From CAYVSF01 sp046482855 (lineage in GTDB: Bacteria; Bacteroidota; Bacteroidia; Bacteroidales; UBA12077), in contig JAWOEH010000150.1 in NCBI GenBank assembly GCA_046482855.1, positions 1 through 61,055 of the forward strand: a stretch of 61,055 bases of DNA, in the 5' to 3' direction. The position numbers and the translations under genes were made by a program. How positions within the stretch are numbered: position 1 is the first letter of the stretch; each line of letters starts with the position of its first letter. The notes under the pieces were generated by a model. That model saw nothing but the letters and a program-made list of their open reading frames with translations, had not been told where the DNA came from and made no database searches. This document shows, piece by piece, positions 8,801 to 15,585 of the stretch.

Positions 8801-9011
8801 GACCACACACATGGCGCATAATATGTATGCAGGCTACAACAAAGCATTAGGTTTTTTGGTAGCTCCCGGCATTACGCGTTTTTGGCAAGCTATAACCGAT
8901 TTTACGGAAGATATCGCCGATTTTGTGCGGCGTATCTATACCGGCAACGGACAAACCTATGCCCTGCATATTGTGGCCTATCTTGTAATCATCTATTTCG
9001 TGATCTTCTAA
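5883..9011 (+). CDS. Double NuoL/M/N-type antiporter fusion (MbsH'-MbsH-like)
   Basis: A 1042-residue membrane protein holding two complete antiporter-like units in one frame. Unit 1 (about 1-490) shows the TM5 glutamate in FVFFEVSSIG and the TM7 lysine in ELKPFPANGWALD. Unit 2 (about 520-950) shows the same pair in FFSWELMTIGS and KTASLGLHIWLPGAHAEAES. Both have the TM8 motif with KRLL(G/A)YSS. After the last helix comes a polar region and a final membrane segment (about 1022-1042) preceded by RRIYTGNGQTY, resembling the lateral/anchor part seen in energy-converting hydrogenases. Pyrococcus Mbs also has two H subunits, but as separate genes. Two units imply two ion channels per complex. Confidence 0.9.
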   Translation: MVGPVYIIAVALGLAFLLGFLKHGNQRLSLLLMLVGVGFMAFTSAQWLTAHLSGEAIESTQFTAGFKPPFSISLQMGLAEATITGMINLFGLLGGLYLWRRLFKLGVNAQIIYLVTLMGLNVIVMTRDIFNLFVFFEVSSIGIVGLILLQQKAQALSSGFKYLMATGLISSFLLIGIIMIYRFSGTLYINDLLAANLGVSKGVMVSLFLLLMALILELKPFPANGWALDVYQSSHPGIGALLSGGFATAALFVLYKLWPIFPYHWSVFVAVLGGITFLASNLLGLKQQNAKRLLGYSSAGQVGLLLAVLGLQPVLGSSFPFIALTLLGSHFLAKSGLFWLAGIVNQQNIRQWSDLRKHPLTVVLFALFIFTLLGLPPFPSFFGKWQLIMELSGAQQLQWVVVILLGSFFEAAYLFRWFGYVLKEDLSEKTPAGFKHVEKFIGPIVFGLLSLLGGYYAALWLNESMLVVYIPLLFIAAIGLLDFLPAWTKNTLSIAAMAFYGVTKLPGLYEADLLRFIFMAIFIVGGILTLIAGYHYKGTRKGFYLPALLMFAGLGGIIEAQSLLAFFFSWELMTIGSYFLIIRGKRSMKHGLSYILFSLGGAYLLLSAFGLLNAQAGGAISAFAHMGAQTALISTLLAIGFMTKTASLGLHIWLPGAHAEAESDVSPMVSAILLKAGVFGLILTILGMGAEQAGGSKLLYALGWLGAITALVGNLAASLQEDAKRLLAYSSIGQLGYILFAFAMATHLGWMGGFVYVINHFAFKAVLFLTIGAVVLRVGTHNMYEMGGLIKRMPLAFIAVLMGIITLSGVPPLSGFAGKWFFYHALILKGWYFQGALILFAGIIAFLYSYRLIQTVFLGQLKDTHRQVKEISIWFLIPIYLLLAGIMVFSVKPDWILAPISNYLAAAFPSNQVVWDGAAATTSLGYWNGTWVMIIVGVMFMLILGWLLWLNAHATKVKQFNMVYSAERPFRPETTHMAHNMYAGYNKALGFLVAPGITRFWQAITDFTEDIADFVRRIYTGNGQTYALHIVAYLVIIYFVIF

Positions 9012-9024
9012 AGTGTACTGACTT

Positions 9025-9933
9025 ATGAATGAAATTGTAATAAAATTAGCCTGGACACTCCTGGGATTATTCATCGTATTGAATTGGGGTATGTTAATGG
9101 GGGCTACCATGCGCAAGCTCGTAGCTAGGGTAGCGAACCGCCATGGAATACCGTTCTACCAACCCTGGCTAAACTTAATTAAGCTTTATGGCAAACGAAC
9201 ATCCATTTCCCATGGCGTAATGTTTTACCTGGGTCCGGTATTTCGTCTGGGTGGCGGAGTAGGTATTTTCCTGTTTCTTCCCCTGATATATGGTTCTGAG
9301 CACTTTAGTAACTTCTCCTGGGCCGGAGATTTAATCTTGATTCTCTATTTCCAGTTCTTTGGCATGCTAGGCATGGCTTTAGGAGCAGGTGAAGGCGGAC
9401 ATCCCAACTCGGTAATTGGTATTACCCGTGGATTGGCACAGTTTACTACCGTGGAAATTCCCCTGACACTGGCAGTTATTTCTCTGGCTTTGCAATACCA
9501 TACCCTGTCGATATCCGAAATTGTAGCCGCCCAACAAGGGGGTATTGCCAACTGGACTGTGGTAACCAATCCACTGGCCACTATTGCCGCCATGCTGTCG
9601 CTATTGGGAACTTTCCGCCATGCGCCTTTCAATTTGGTAAAAGCGCCAAATGAGGTACCTATAGGGCCCCCTACTGAGTATCACTCGGCATTTCTGGGTG
9701 TACTCCAGACCAATGGAGCCATTCTCCATGTGGTTGAGGCTGCGCTGTTTATGAACTTGTTTTTTGGCGGCGCCACTAATTGGGTCGAATTTATTGTAAA
9801 AACGTTCTTTATCTATTTTTGGTCAGTATTTGTGGGAGTTGTATTCCCTCGTTTCCGCATTGAACAGTCGGTTACCTGGTTTTTAAAGGTACCTCTGTTA
9901 ATTGCTATCCTGGCCGTTATTCTATATATCTAA
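9025..9933 (+). CDS. NuoH-like (MbhM) membrane anchor subunit
   Basis: A 302-residue membrane protein of the complex I NuoH/HycD/MbhM family with about eight helices. The family's conserved stretches are visible: the first loop (YQPWLNLIKLYGK), the acidic GAGEGGHPNS segment, and the FRHAPFNLVKAPNEVPIGPP loop that corresponds to the NuoH loop with conserved acidic residues. It couples the iron-sulfur arm to the ion channels. It lies 13 bases after the double antiporter gene and directly before the soluble subunits. Placement of the M subunit before the J subunit differs from Mbh-type order. Confidence 0.9.
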   Translation: MNEIVIKLAWTLLGLFIVLNWGMLMGATMRKLVARVANRHGIPFYQPWLNLIKLYGKRTSISHGVMFYLGPVFRLGGGVGIFLFLPLIYGSEHFSNFSWAGDLILILYFQFFGMLGMALGAGEGGHPNSVIGITRGLAQFTTVEIPLTLAVISLALQYHTLSISEIVAAQQGGIANWTVVTNPLATIAAMLSLLGTFRHAPFNLVKAPNEVPIGPPTEYHSAFLGVLQTNGAILHVVEAALFMNLFFGGATNWVEFIVKTFFIYFWSVFVGVVFPRFRIEQSVTWFLKVPLLIAILAVILYI

Positions 9934-9950
9934 CTGCAAACCGATAAACT

Positions 9951-10643
9951 ATGTCAGATACACATAATCCATTTGAGGAAGATCCCCGGGAGTTCGACAA
10001 GTTCCTGGACGACGATAGCAAAGCAAGACAAGTTACCGGTCCCGACGGAAATTCCTTCGAGGTAGATCCGATGCGCGATTACTTTTGCGATAAACGACCT
10101 GAGGTTGAAGTGCCAAAAAATAAAGTGATTGAGAAATTTCTCAACTGGGCACGAGCCGAATCACTATGGGTACTGGGTTTTGGGACAGGTTGTGGAAGCA
10201 TTGAAATACCGCCTTTATTATCTCCCCGATTCGACGCCTTTCGGTTTGGTGTGCAAATGCGCCCAACACCCCGGCAATCGTCGGTACTCATTATTTCCGG
10301 CTACCTGGCAGTAAAGACATTGAAACGGGCCATTCGCACCTATGAACAGATGCAAAGCCCCAAATACGTTCTGGCACTGGGAAGTTGCACCATTAATGGC
10401 GGCATGTATTACGACTCTTACAACACCATCAACCGGGTTGATTATTACCTACCGGTAGATGTATATGTTGCAGGTTGTATGCCCCGACCGGAAGCACTTC
10501 TGGCAGGATTTAACAAACTAAAGGAACGCATTAAAGCAGGACGTGCCGAAGGAGCAAATAAATATGCCGAGGAGTTTGACTGGTATAAAGCCAATCAGAA
10601 AAAGATTATTAAAAACTGGAATATGCCCGACTACAACTGGTAA
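9951..10643 (+). CDS. NuoB-like (MbhJ) iron-sulfur subunit with three cluster cysteines
   Basis: Soluble 230-residue subunit homologous to NuoB and to small subunits of [NiFe] hydrogenases, holding the proximal [4Fe-4S] cluster. The core starts near residue 60. Expected ligands seen: Cys81 (GTGCGSIEI), Cys146 (LGSC) and Cys176 (AGC). The partner position three residues before Cys81 (CxxC in Mbh) is Gly78, and complex I's adjacent Cys pair is also absent, so only three canonical ligands are visible. The N-terminal 55 residues are an acidic extension with one Cys46, which could in principle replace the missing ligand. Archaeal Mbs is reported to reduce sulfane sulfur at an iron-sulfur cluster, so an open coordination site would matter. 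Confidence 0.88.
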   Translation: MSDTHNPFEEDPREFDKFLDDDSKARQVTGPDGNSFEVDPMRDYFCDKRPEVEVPKNKVIEKFLNWARAESLWVLGFGTGCGSIEIPPLLSPRFDAFRFGVQMRPTPRQSSVLIISGYLAVKTLKRAIRTYEQMQSPKYVLALGSCTINGGMYYDSYNTINRVDYYLPVDVYVAGCMPRPEALLAGFNKLKERIKAGRAEGANKYAEEFDWYKANQKKIIKNWNMPDYNW

Positions 10644-10698
10644 GAAATACTTGAAATCCGTTGTAAGTTGACCATTCATAAAAAATTTGATTGTGCAT

Positions 10699-11232
10699 AT
10701 GGAAAAAATTATCCAAAATATAACGCAGAGGTTTTCGGTTTCCGATTCGGTTGAAAAGCGCGATAACCTGACCTTTGTAACTGTCAAACAAGACCTGGCC
10801 GTGGCGCTCATTACGCATTTACGCGACATTGAAGGATTTGCCCATTTCGTGCTGTTAACAGCTGTCGATTGGATTGAAGAGGAAAAATTTCAACTGACCT
10901 ACATTCTGAATTATCCCGAAAGAAAGATCGATTTAGGCATTCGCGTTTATATCGACCGGAACAATCCAACCATGGATTCTGCCCATCATTTATGGGAACA
11001 GGTCGCCACTTATCAGCGCGAGCTGAAAGAGATGTTTGGCATTGATTTCCCGGGCAGCCCACGAGTAGATGAATCATTCATTCTGGAAGGCTGGGACAAT
11101 ATTCCTCCTTATCGGCGCGACTTTGACACATTAAAATATGCGGAAGAAACCTTCTTCCCTCGCGAAGGAAGAGAAACCAACGATCCGGCAACATACATGA
11201 AGAAAAAGCTTTATCCCGATGAAGAAAAATAA
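10699..11232 (+). CDS. NuoC-like (MbhK) subunit
   Basis: A 177-residue soluble subunit of the NuoC/30-kDa family. The C-terminal signature is visible as ATYQRELKEMFGIDF followed by LEGW and PYRRDF, close to the family's ERE-x-x-D(M/L)FG and L-x-D-x-x-G-x-P-x-RKDFP pattern. It binds no cofactor and holds the NuoB- and NuoD-like subunits together. ATG 10699 is chosen; a TTG at 10687 adds only four residues. The 3' end overlaps the NuoD-like gene by 14 bases. Confidence 0.9.
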   Translation: MEKIIQNITQRFSVSDSVEKRDNLTFVTVKQDLAVALITHLRDIEGFAHFVLLTAVDWIEEEKFQLTYILNYPERKIDLGIRVYIDRNNPTMDSAHHLWEQVATYQRELKEMFGIDFPGSPRVDESFILEGWDNIPPYRRDFDTLKYAEETFFPREGRETNDPATYMKKKLYPDEEK

Positions 11233-12409
11233 TTGGCAATGGCAGCCCGATCGGGCAAAATATCCGAAAGTTGATGCTGCAGGCAACCCACAGATAGACT
11301 TGGCCAGTGAGAAATATGTAAAATTATGGCAAGGGCCTAACCATCCGGGGGTTACCGGAAACATGTCGCTGGAGTTGACCCTGAGCGGCGATGAAATTGT
11401 GGACGCAAAAACCCATGTGGGCTATCTCCACCGTGGATTTGAAAAATTGATGGAACGTCGTACCTACATGCAATGTTTTCCTTTAAGCATTCGTATGTGC
11501 GTGCCCGAAGCCGATTCAAACGAATACGTATTGGCACGTTGTATTGAAGAGTTATCAGGCATCGAGGTGCCGGAAGCTGCCGAATGGATGCGCACGCTTG
11601 TACTGGAAATGGCACGGTTGCAAGTACTCCTGCGTACCGTACCCGGACAGGCCGCAACGCTCTCTTTGGGTCTTGGCTCGCAATGGGGAATGTACCTGCG
11701 TGAACTTATTCTCGACAGATTTGAGGAACTTACCGGCGGACGTATTTACCACATGTTTATTGTTCCCGGAGGAGTGAGGGGCTTACTTCCTGAAGGATTT
11801 AAAGACCGAATGGAGGAAAACCTGAAAAAAATTGAAGAATTCGTGGGTAAGATCGAAGATTTGATCTTTACCAATTCCGTATTTAAAAAGCGTACCATTG
11901 GCGTAGGGGTTATCGACCCCGCATGGGTGAACAAATATGGCATTGTCGGTCCCAATGCCCGGGGAGCCGGATTTCACCGGGATGTAAGGAAGGACTATCC
12001 GTACTTGAAGTATGACGAGTTGGATTTCGAACCTTACGTAGGCACCGATTCGGATATCTACACACGTGCTCAGGTGCGAAAGCACGATTTGCTCATGACT
12101 GTTGATATTATTCGTCAAATTTTGGCTCGCATACCGGAAAAAGGCCCTATTCGAGCCCGCACACCCAACGTATTGCACTGGGAAATTCCCAAAGGTGAAA
12201 CCTATGTGCGCTCCGAATCGTCGCGTGGAGAATACGGTATGTATATGGTTTCCGATGGGTCGAAATACCCGCGCAGAGTAAACCTGCGAGGCCCCAGCTA
12301 CACACACGCGGTAGCATTGCTGGAGCGTATGCTTATTAATGCCAACATTGCCGATGTGCACGCCATTATGGTTTCTCTGCAAACCTGTCCGCCAGAAATT
12401 GAGCGTTAA
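11219..12409 (+). CDS. NuoD/[NiFe]-large-subunit homologue with a degenerate metal site
   Basis: A 396-residue catalytic-type subunit, homologous to NuoD and to the large subunit of group 4 [NiFe] hydrogenases. Where hydrogenases have RxCGxC it reads IRMCVPE (Cys94, Glu97), and at the C terminus, where they have DPCxxCxxR, it reads TCPPEIER (Cys390, Glu393, Arg396). The first cysteine of each pair is kept and the second, the bridging one, is glutamate. The complex I quinone-site His is kept (GPNHPG, His42) but the Tyr of RLDY is replaced. It is therefore unlikely to carry NiFe or to use quinone. The C terminus ends three residues after Glu393, so no maturation extension is present, and no hyp genes are in the window. 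Confidence 0.88.
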   Translation: MKKNNWQWQPDRAKYPKVDAAGNPQIDLASEKYVKLWQGPNHPGVTGNMSLELTLSGDEIVDAKTHVGYLHRGFEKLMERRTYMQCFPLSIRMCVPEADSNEYVLARCIEELSGIEVPEAAEWMRTLVLEMARLQVLLRTVPGQAATLSLGLGSQWGMYLRELILDRFEELTGGRIYHMFIVPGGVRGLLPEGFKDRMEENLKKIEEFVGKIEDLIFTNSVFKKRTIGVGVIDPAWVNKYGIVGPNARGAGFHRDVRKDYPYLKYDELDFEPYVGTDSDIYTRAQVRKHDLLMTVDIIRQILARIPEKGPIRARTPNVLHWEIPKGETYVRSESSRGEYGMYMVSDGSKYPRRVNLRGPSYTHAVALLERMLINANIADVHAIMVSLQTCPPEIER

Positions 12410-12493
12410 CAGGGAGTATTACGATAGCCGGCCGATCTTCCCGAAAAAGAACGGCAACAAATAAAAAGATGACGTTAATAAAAGTTACAAATT

Positions 12494-14308
12494 ATGAGCT
12501 TGAAAGATATACTCACTCCCTTTACAGCCTGGAAAGGGCTATTTGAAGAGTCCGTCACATTGAAAGACCCCATCAACGAGCGGCCTGGCGCCGACAGGTA
12601 TCGGGGATTTCACAAAAATGACATGGAGACTTGTATTGGCTGTGGTACCTGTGAAGAAATTTGCGAAAATAAAGCCATTGACATGGTGCCCGTTGAAGGA
12701 ATTAAAACCACCGATGGCGATAGTGGCTTGCGCCCACGTGTAGATTATGGACGTTGTTGCTGGTGTGCCTTATGTGTGGATGTGTGTACAACAGGTTCTC
12801 TTTCACTTACCAATGAATATATTTGGGTTTCGGAAGATCCGGAAGAGTTCCGTTTTGTGCCGGGCGCTGAGAAAAAAGAGTGGGACACAAAAGAAAAAGG
12901 ATGGCACAAACCGGAACACGATTACCACCTCTACCCGCCCGACCGCATAGAAATGCAACACCTGCATCCGGAAGAACGAAGCGACTCCTTTGTAGAGTTG
13001 GTAAAGGGTTACTCGGCTGATGAGGCAAAAAAAGAGGCCGACCGTTGTGTGGAATGTGGCATTTGTATTGCCACTTGCCCGGCACACATGGGCATACCGG
13101 AGTACATAAAAGCCGTTCGCCAAGACTCGATAGAAGAGGGATTCAATATTCTATACGAAACCAACCCTTTACCGGAGATTTGTGGTCGTATTTGCACACA
13201 CAAGTGTGAAACCGTTTGCTCTGTAGGCCATCAGGGCGATCCCTTATCCATTCGCTGGTTGAAGCGTTATATTGCCGACCAGGTTGTCTCGGAAGATTAT
13301 AAAAAGATCTTAAAAACCGATAGCATTGAACAAAATGGGAAAAAAGTAGCCATCATCGGGGCAGGTCCCTCAGGCCTGTCTGCAGCACACTACCTTGCTT
13401 TAATGGGCTATGAGTGTACTATTTACGAAAAACTTCCCGAAGCCGGTGGTATGATGCGTTATGGCATTCCGGAGTACCGGTTGCCGTACAACCAGCTGGA
13501 TAAAGATATAAACTACATCCTGAGCCTGGGCGTTACCTTAAAAAACAATGTAACTATCGGCAAAGACATTACCTTGAAAGAGCTGAAAGAACAATACGAT
13601 GCCGTATTTGCCGGAACAGGTTTACACATAGGCCGAAGCACGCGCATTCCCGGCACCGACCATGAAGAGGTGTACATGGCAGCTGACTTGTTACGCAAGA
13701 TCTCCCTGGGCGAGGAAATTCCGGTGGCTGAAAACATCGTTGTAATTGGCGGGGGAAATGTGGCAATGGACATTACCCGCTCGCTGGCTCGTTTGCAAAA
13801 GAACAAATACGGCAAAATACAGGTGCTGGCTACCTCGCTCGAGTCCGAAGACATTATGCCGGCCGATCGTGAAGAGGTAGTTGAGGCAAGGGAAGAAAAC
13901 GCAACTATTGAACCCGGATGGGGCCCGGAAAGAATCGAAATCGAAGAGGGTAAACTTAAAGGCCTTCATGTAAAAAAATGCCTCTCGGTGTTCAACGAAG
14001 AAGGTCGCTTCAGTCCTGTATTCGACGACAACCAAACACGCTTCTTCGAAGCCGACATGATTGTTGAGTCCATTGGACAGGGGATGGATCTTAGCTACAT
14101 ACCCGACGAAGTTCGCGACGAAATTACCTTTGACGAACGCGGCCGTATTTTGGTTAATGACTACTTCCAGGCAAAAGCCGGCTGGCTCTTCCTGGGAGGA
14201 GACATGATTCAGGGGCCCGATGTAATTCATGGCATTGCCAATGGACATAAAGCGGCAAGAGGGATCGATAAATTCCTGAACGGCCAGCTTACCTACGAGG
14301 ATGTATAA
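12494..14308 (+). CDS. NuoI-like ferredoxin domain fused to a GltD/NfnB/PreT-type FAD-NAD(P) oxidoreductase
   Basis: A 604-residue fusion. Residues 1-110 are a NuoI/MbhN-like two-[4Fe-4S] ferredoxin (Cys47, 50, 53, 57 and Cys88, 91, 94, 98). Residues 165-600 are a complete GltD-type module: iron-sulfur cysteines at 185-195 and 230-242, FAD-binding GAGPSG at 289-294, and pyridine-nucleotide-binding GGGNVAMD at 419-426. It should pass electrons between NAD(P)H and the complex through FAD and clusters. The loop after the second Rossmann strand (ATSLESEDIMP) lacks the paired arginines usual in NADPH-dependent GltD proteins, which hints at NADH. In Mbh/Mbs the N subunit is a small ferredoxin-like protein only; some Thermotogales Mbx loci, as I recall, carry a GltD-like neighbour. 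It starts 84 bases after the NuoD-like gene. Confidence 0.9.
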   Translation: MSLKDILTPFTAWKGLFEESVTLKDPINERPGADRYRGFHKNDMETCIGCGTCEEICENKAIDMVPVEGIKTTDGDSGLRPRVDYGRCCWCALCVDVCTTGSLSLTNEYIWVSEDPEEFRFVPGAEKKEWDTKEKGWHKPEHDYHLYPPDRIEMQHLHPEERSDSFVELVKGYSADEAKKEADRCVECGICIATCPAHMGIPEYIKAVRQDSIEEGFNILYETNPLPEICGRICTHKCETVCSVGHQGDPLSIRWLKRYIADQVVSEDYKKILKTDSIEQNGKKVAIIGAGPSGLSAAHYLALMGYECTIYEKLPEAGGMMRYGIPEYRLPYNQLDKDINYILSLGVTLKNNVTIGKDITLKELKEQYDAVFAGTGLHIGRSTRIPGTDHEEVYMAADLLRKISLGEEIPVAENIVVIGGGNVAMDITRSLARLQKNKYGKIQVLATSLESEDIMPADREEVVEAREENATIEPGWGPERIEIEEGKLKGLHVKKCLSVFNEEGRFSPVFDDNQTRFFEADMIVESIGQGMDLSYIPDEVRDEITFDERGRILVNDYFQAKAGWLFLGGDMIQGPDVIHGIANGHKAARGIDKFLNGQLTYEDV

Positions 14309-14334
14309 CAACACAAACCCATAAATCAACTGCT

Positions 14335-15324
14335 ATGACTGATTTATCCACCAAATACATGGGACTGTCGCTAAAAAACCCACTTGTGGTAGGCAGCTCG
14401 GAATTAACCAACAGCACTTCAAAAATTGCAGACCTTGAAAAACAAGGTGCCGGAGCTGTCGTATTAAAATCGCTCTTTGAAGAGCAAATAATGAGCGAGG
14501 TGAATGCCCAACGCGTAAACAATATGTATGGTTCCTATCAAGAGGTCGAAAACTATGTATCGTTTTATACACGCAAGCACGATTTGGACGAATACCTCGA
14601 GCTGATACGCAAATCCAAGCAAGAAGTTGACATACCCATTTTGGCAAGCATTAACTGTATATCCAACGGTGAGTGGATTGACTTTGCCCGACAAATGGAG
14701 CAAGCCGGTGCCGATGGGTTGGAGCTGAATATGTTCATCTTACCAAACGACCCTTCAAAAACCAGCCAGCAACTTGAGCAAATTTATTTTGACGTACTGG
14801 AGGAGGTGAATAAAGCCGTGGATCTGCCCGTATCGATGAAGGTAGGCAGCTATTTCTCAGGAATGGCCAATATCCTTGTGGAGTTGTCAGAAAAAGGCCT
14901 TGATGGCATGGTGCTTTTTAATCACTTTTACCGACCCGACATTGATATAGAGGAAGAAAAAGTGAGGGCTGCCGACATATTCAGCGAGCCGCGCGACATT
15001 GCCAATACGCTCAGATGGATAGGGATTTTGTATGACAAGCTCAAGTGCGACATGGCCGCCTCAACCGGAATACATACCGGGGAAGGGGCAATCAAAGCCC
15101 TTTTGGCCGGCGCAAAGGTGACACAAATAGCCTCCACTTTGTATAAAAACAAGCCGCTCTATATAGGTACCATGCTAAAGGATATGAAAAACTGGATGCA
15201 AAAGAAAGGCTATACTACACTTGCCGACTTCCGTGGGAAAGTGAGTCAGGCAGAAATCAAGCAACCCATGATGTACGAGCGTGCCCAGTTTATGAAGTAT
15301 TACTCAAATTACAGCAATAAGTAA
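14335..15324 (+). CDS. Dihydroorotate dehydrogenase-like flavoprotein
   Basis: A 329-residue TIM-barrel protein of the DHOD/PreA superfamily, expected to bind FMN: start NPLVVGSSELT, a KVGSYF strand, and the C-terminal phosphate-binding GAIKALLAGAKVTQIAS. It is the last gene of the respiratory operon, 26 bases after the NuoI-GltD fusion and before a strong terminator. PreA proteins carry a C-terminal ferredoxin domain; this one has none. A GltD-type protein next to a DHOD-type protein repeats the two halves of dihydropyrimidine dehydrogenase (PreT/PreA). I cannot assign the substrate. A role in pyrimidine synthesis is possible but is not supported by neighbours. Confidence 0.75.
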   Translation: MTDLSTKYMGLSLKNPLVVGSSELTNSTSKIADLEKQGAGAVVLKSLFEEQIMSEVNAQRVNNMYGSYQEVENYVSFYTRKHDLDEYLELIRKSKQEVDIPILASINCISNGEWIDFARQMEQAGADGLELNMFILPNDPSKTSQQLEQIYFDVLEEVNKAVDLPVSMKVGSYFSGMANILVELSEKGLDGMVLFNHFYRPDIDIEEEKVRAADIFSEPRDIANTLRWIGILYDKLKCDMAASTGIHTGEGAIKALLAGAKVTQIASTLYKNKPLYIGTMLKDMKNWMQKKGYTTLADFRGKVSQAEIKQPMMYERAQFMKYYSNYSNK

Positions 15325-15348
15325 TAAAACCAACCGGTTATTATCGAT

Positions 15349-15390
15349 AAGCACCTGCCAAAAAGTTTTTTCCCTATTTGGCAGGTGCTT
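15349..15390 (+). terminator. Terminator of the respiratory operon
   Basis: AAGCACCTGCCAAA (15349-15362) and TTTGGCAGGTGCTT (15377-15390) form a perfect 14-bp stem with a 14-base loop, followed by a short T-rich run (TCTTTTAT). It lies 24 bases after the DHOD-like stop codon and probably ends transcription of the whole operon. Confidence 0.85.
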
Positions 15391-15443
15391 TCTTTTATAT
15401 TTCTAACCAACAATCAATTAAACCATGTAAATAAATCCTCCTA

Positions 15444-15463
15444 CTTGTGCGTAATCGCACAAG
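15444..15463. promoter_or_regulatory. Inverted repeat upstream of the ABC permease
   Basis: CTTGTGCG and CGCACAAG are perfect 8-base arms around TAAT, about 120 bases before the permease ATG. It has no T run, so an operator for an unidentified regulator is more likely than a terminator. The rest of the 15391-15585 gap shows nothing else I can support. Confidence 0.35.
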
Positions 15464-15585
15464 ATTGTTCATTACCGAACACAATATCAATACATTACAC
15501 CAGAGACACAACCGCAACACTCTGACTAACTTGACTTTACAACATAAGGCACAAGCTTTGAGCTAACTCAAAAAAAAGCTACGCC

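Noticed and set aside
11219..12409. Membrane-bound [NiFe] hydrogenase large subunit
   Set aside because: Only two of the four metal-binding cysteines are present, the C terminus ends without a maturation extension, and no hyp or hydrogenase maturation genes are nearby.
3473..12409. Ordinary NADH:quinone oxidoreductase (complex I)
   Set aside because: NuoE, F and G and the quinone-site Tyr are absent, and the operon begins with Mrp-type subunits in Mbh/Mbs order.
12494..14308. Glutamate synthase small subunit
   Set aside because: The N-terminal NuoI-like ferredoxin domain and the respiratory operon context do not fit, and no GltB is present.
15547..15562. Sigma-54 promoter-like sequence (AGGCAC-N5-TTGA) before the ABC permease
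   Set aside because: The essential GC of the -12 element is GA, and no sigma-54 activator gene is nearby.
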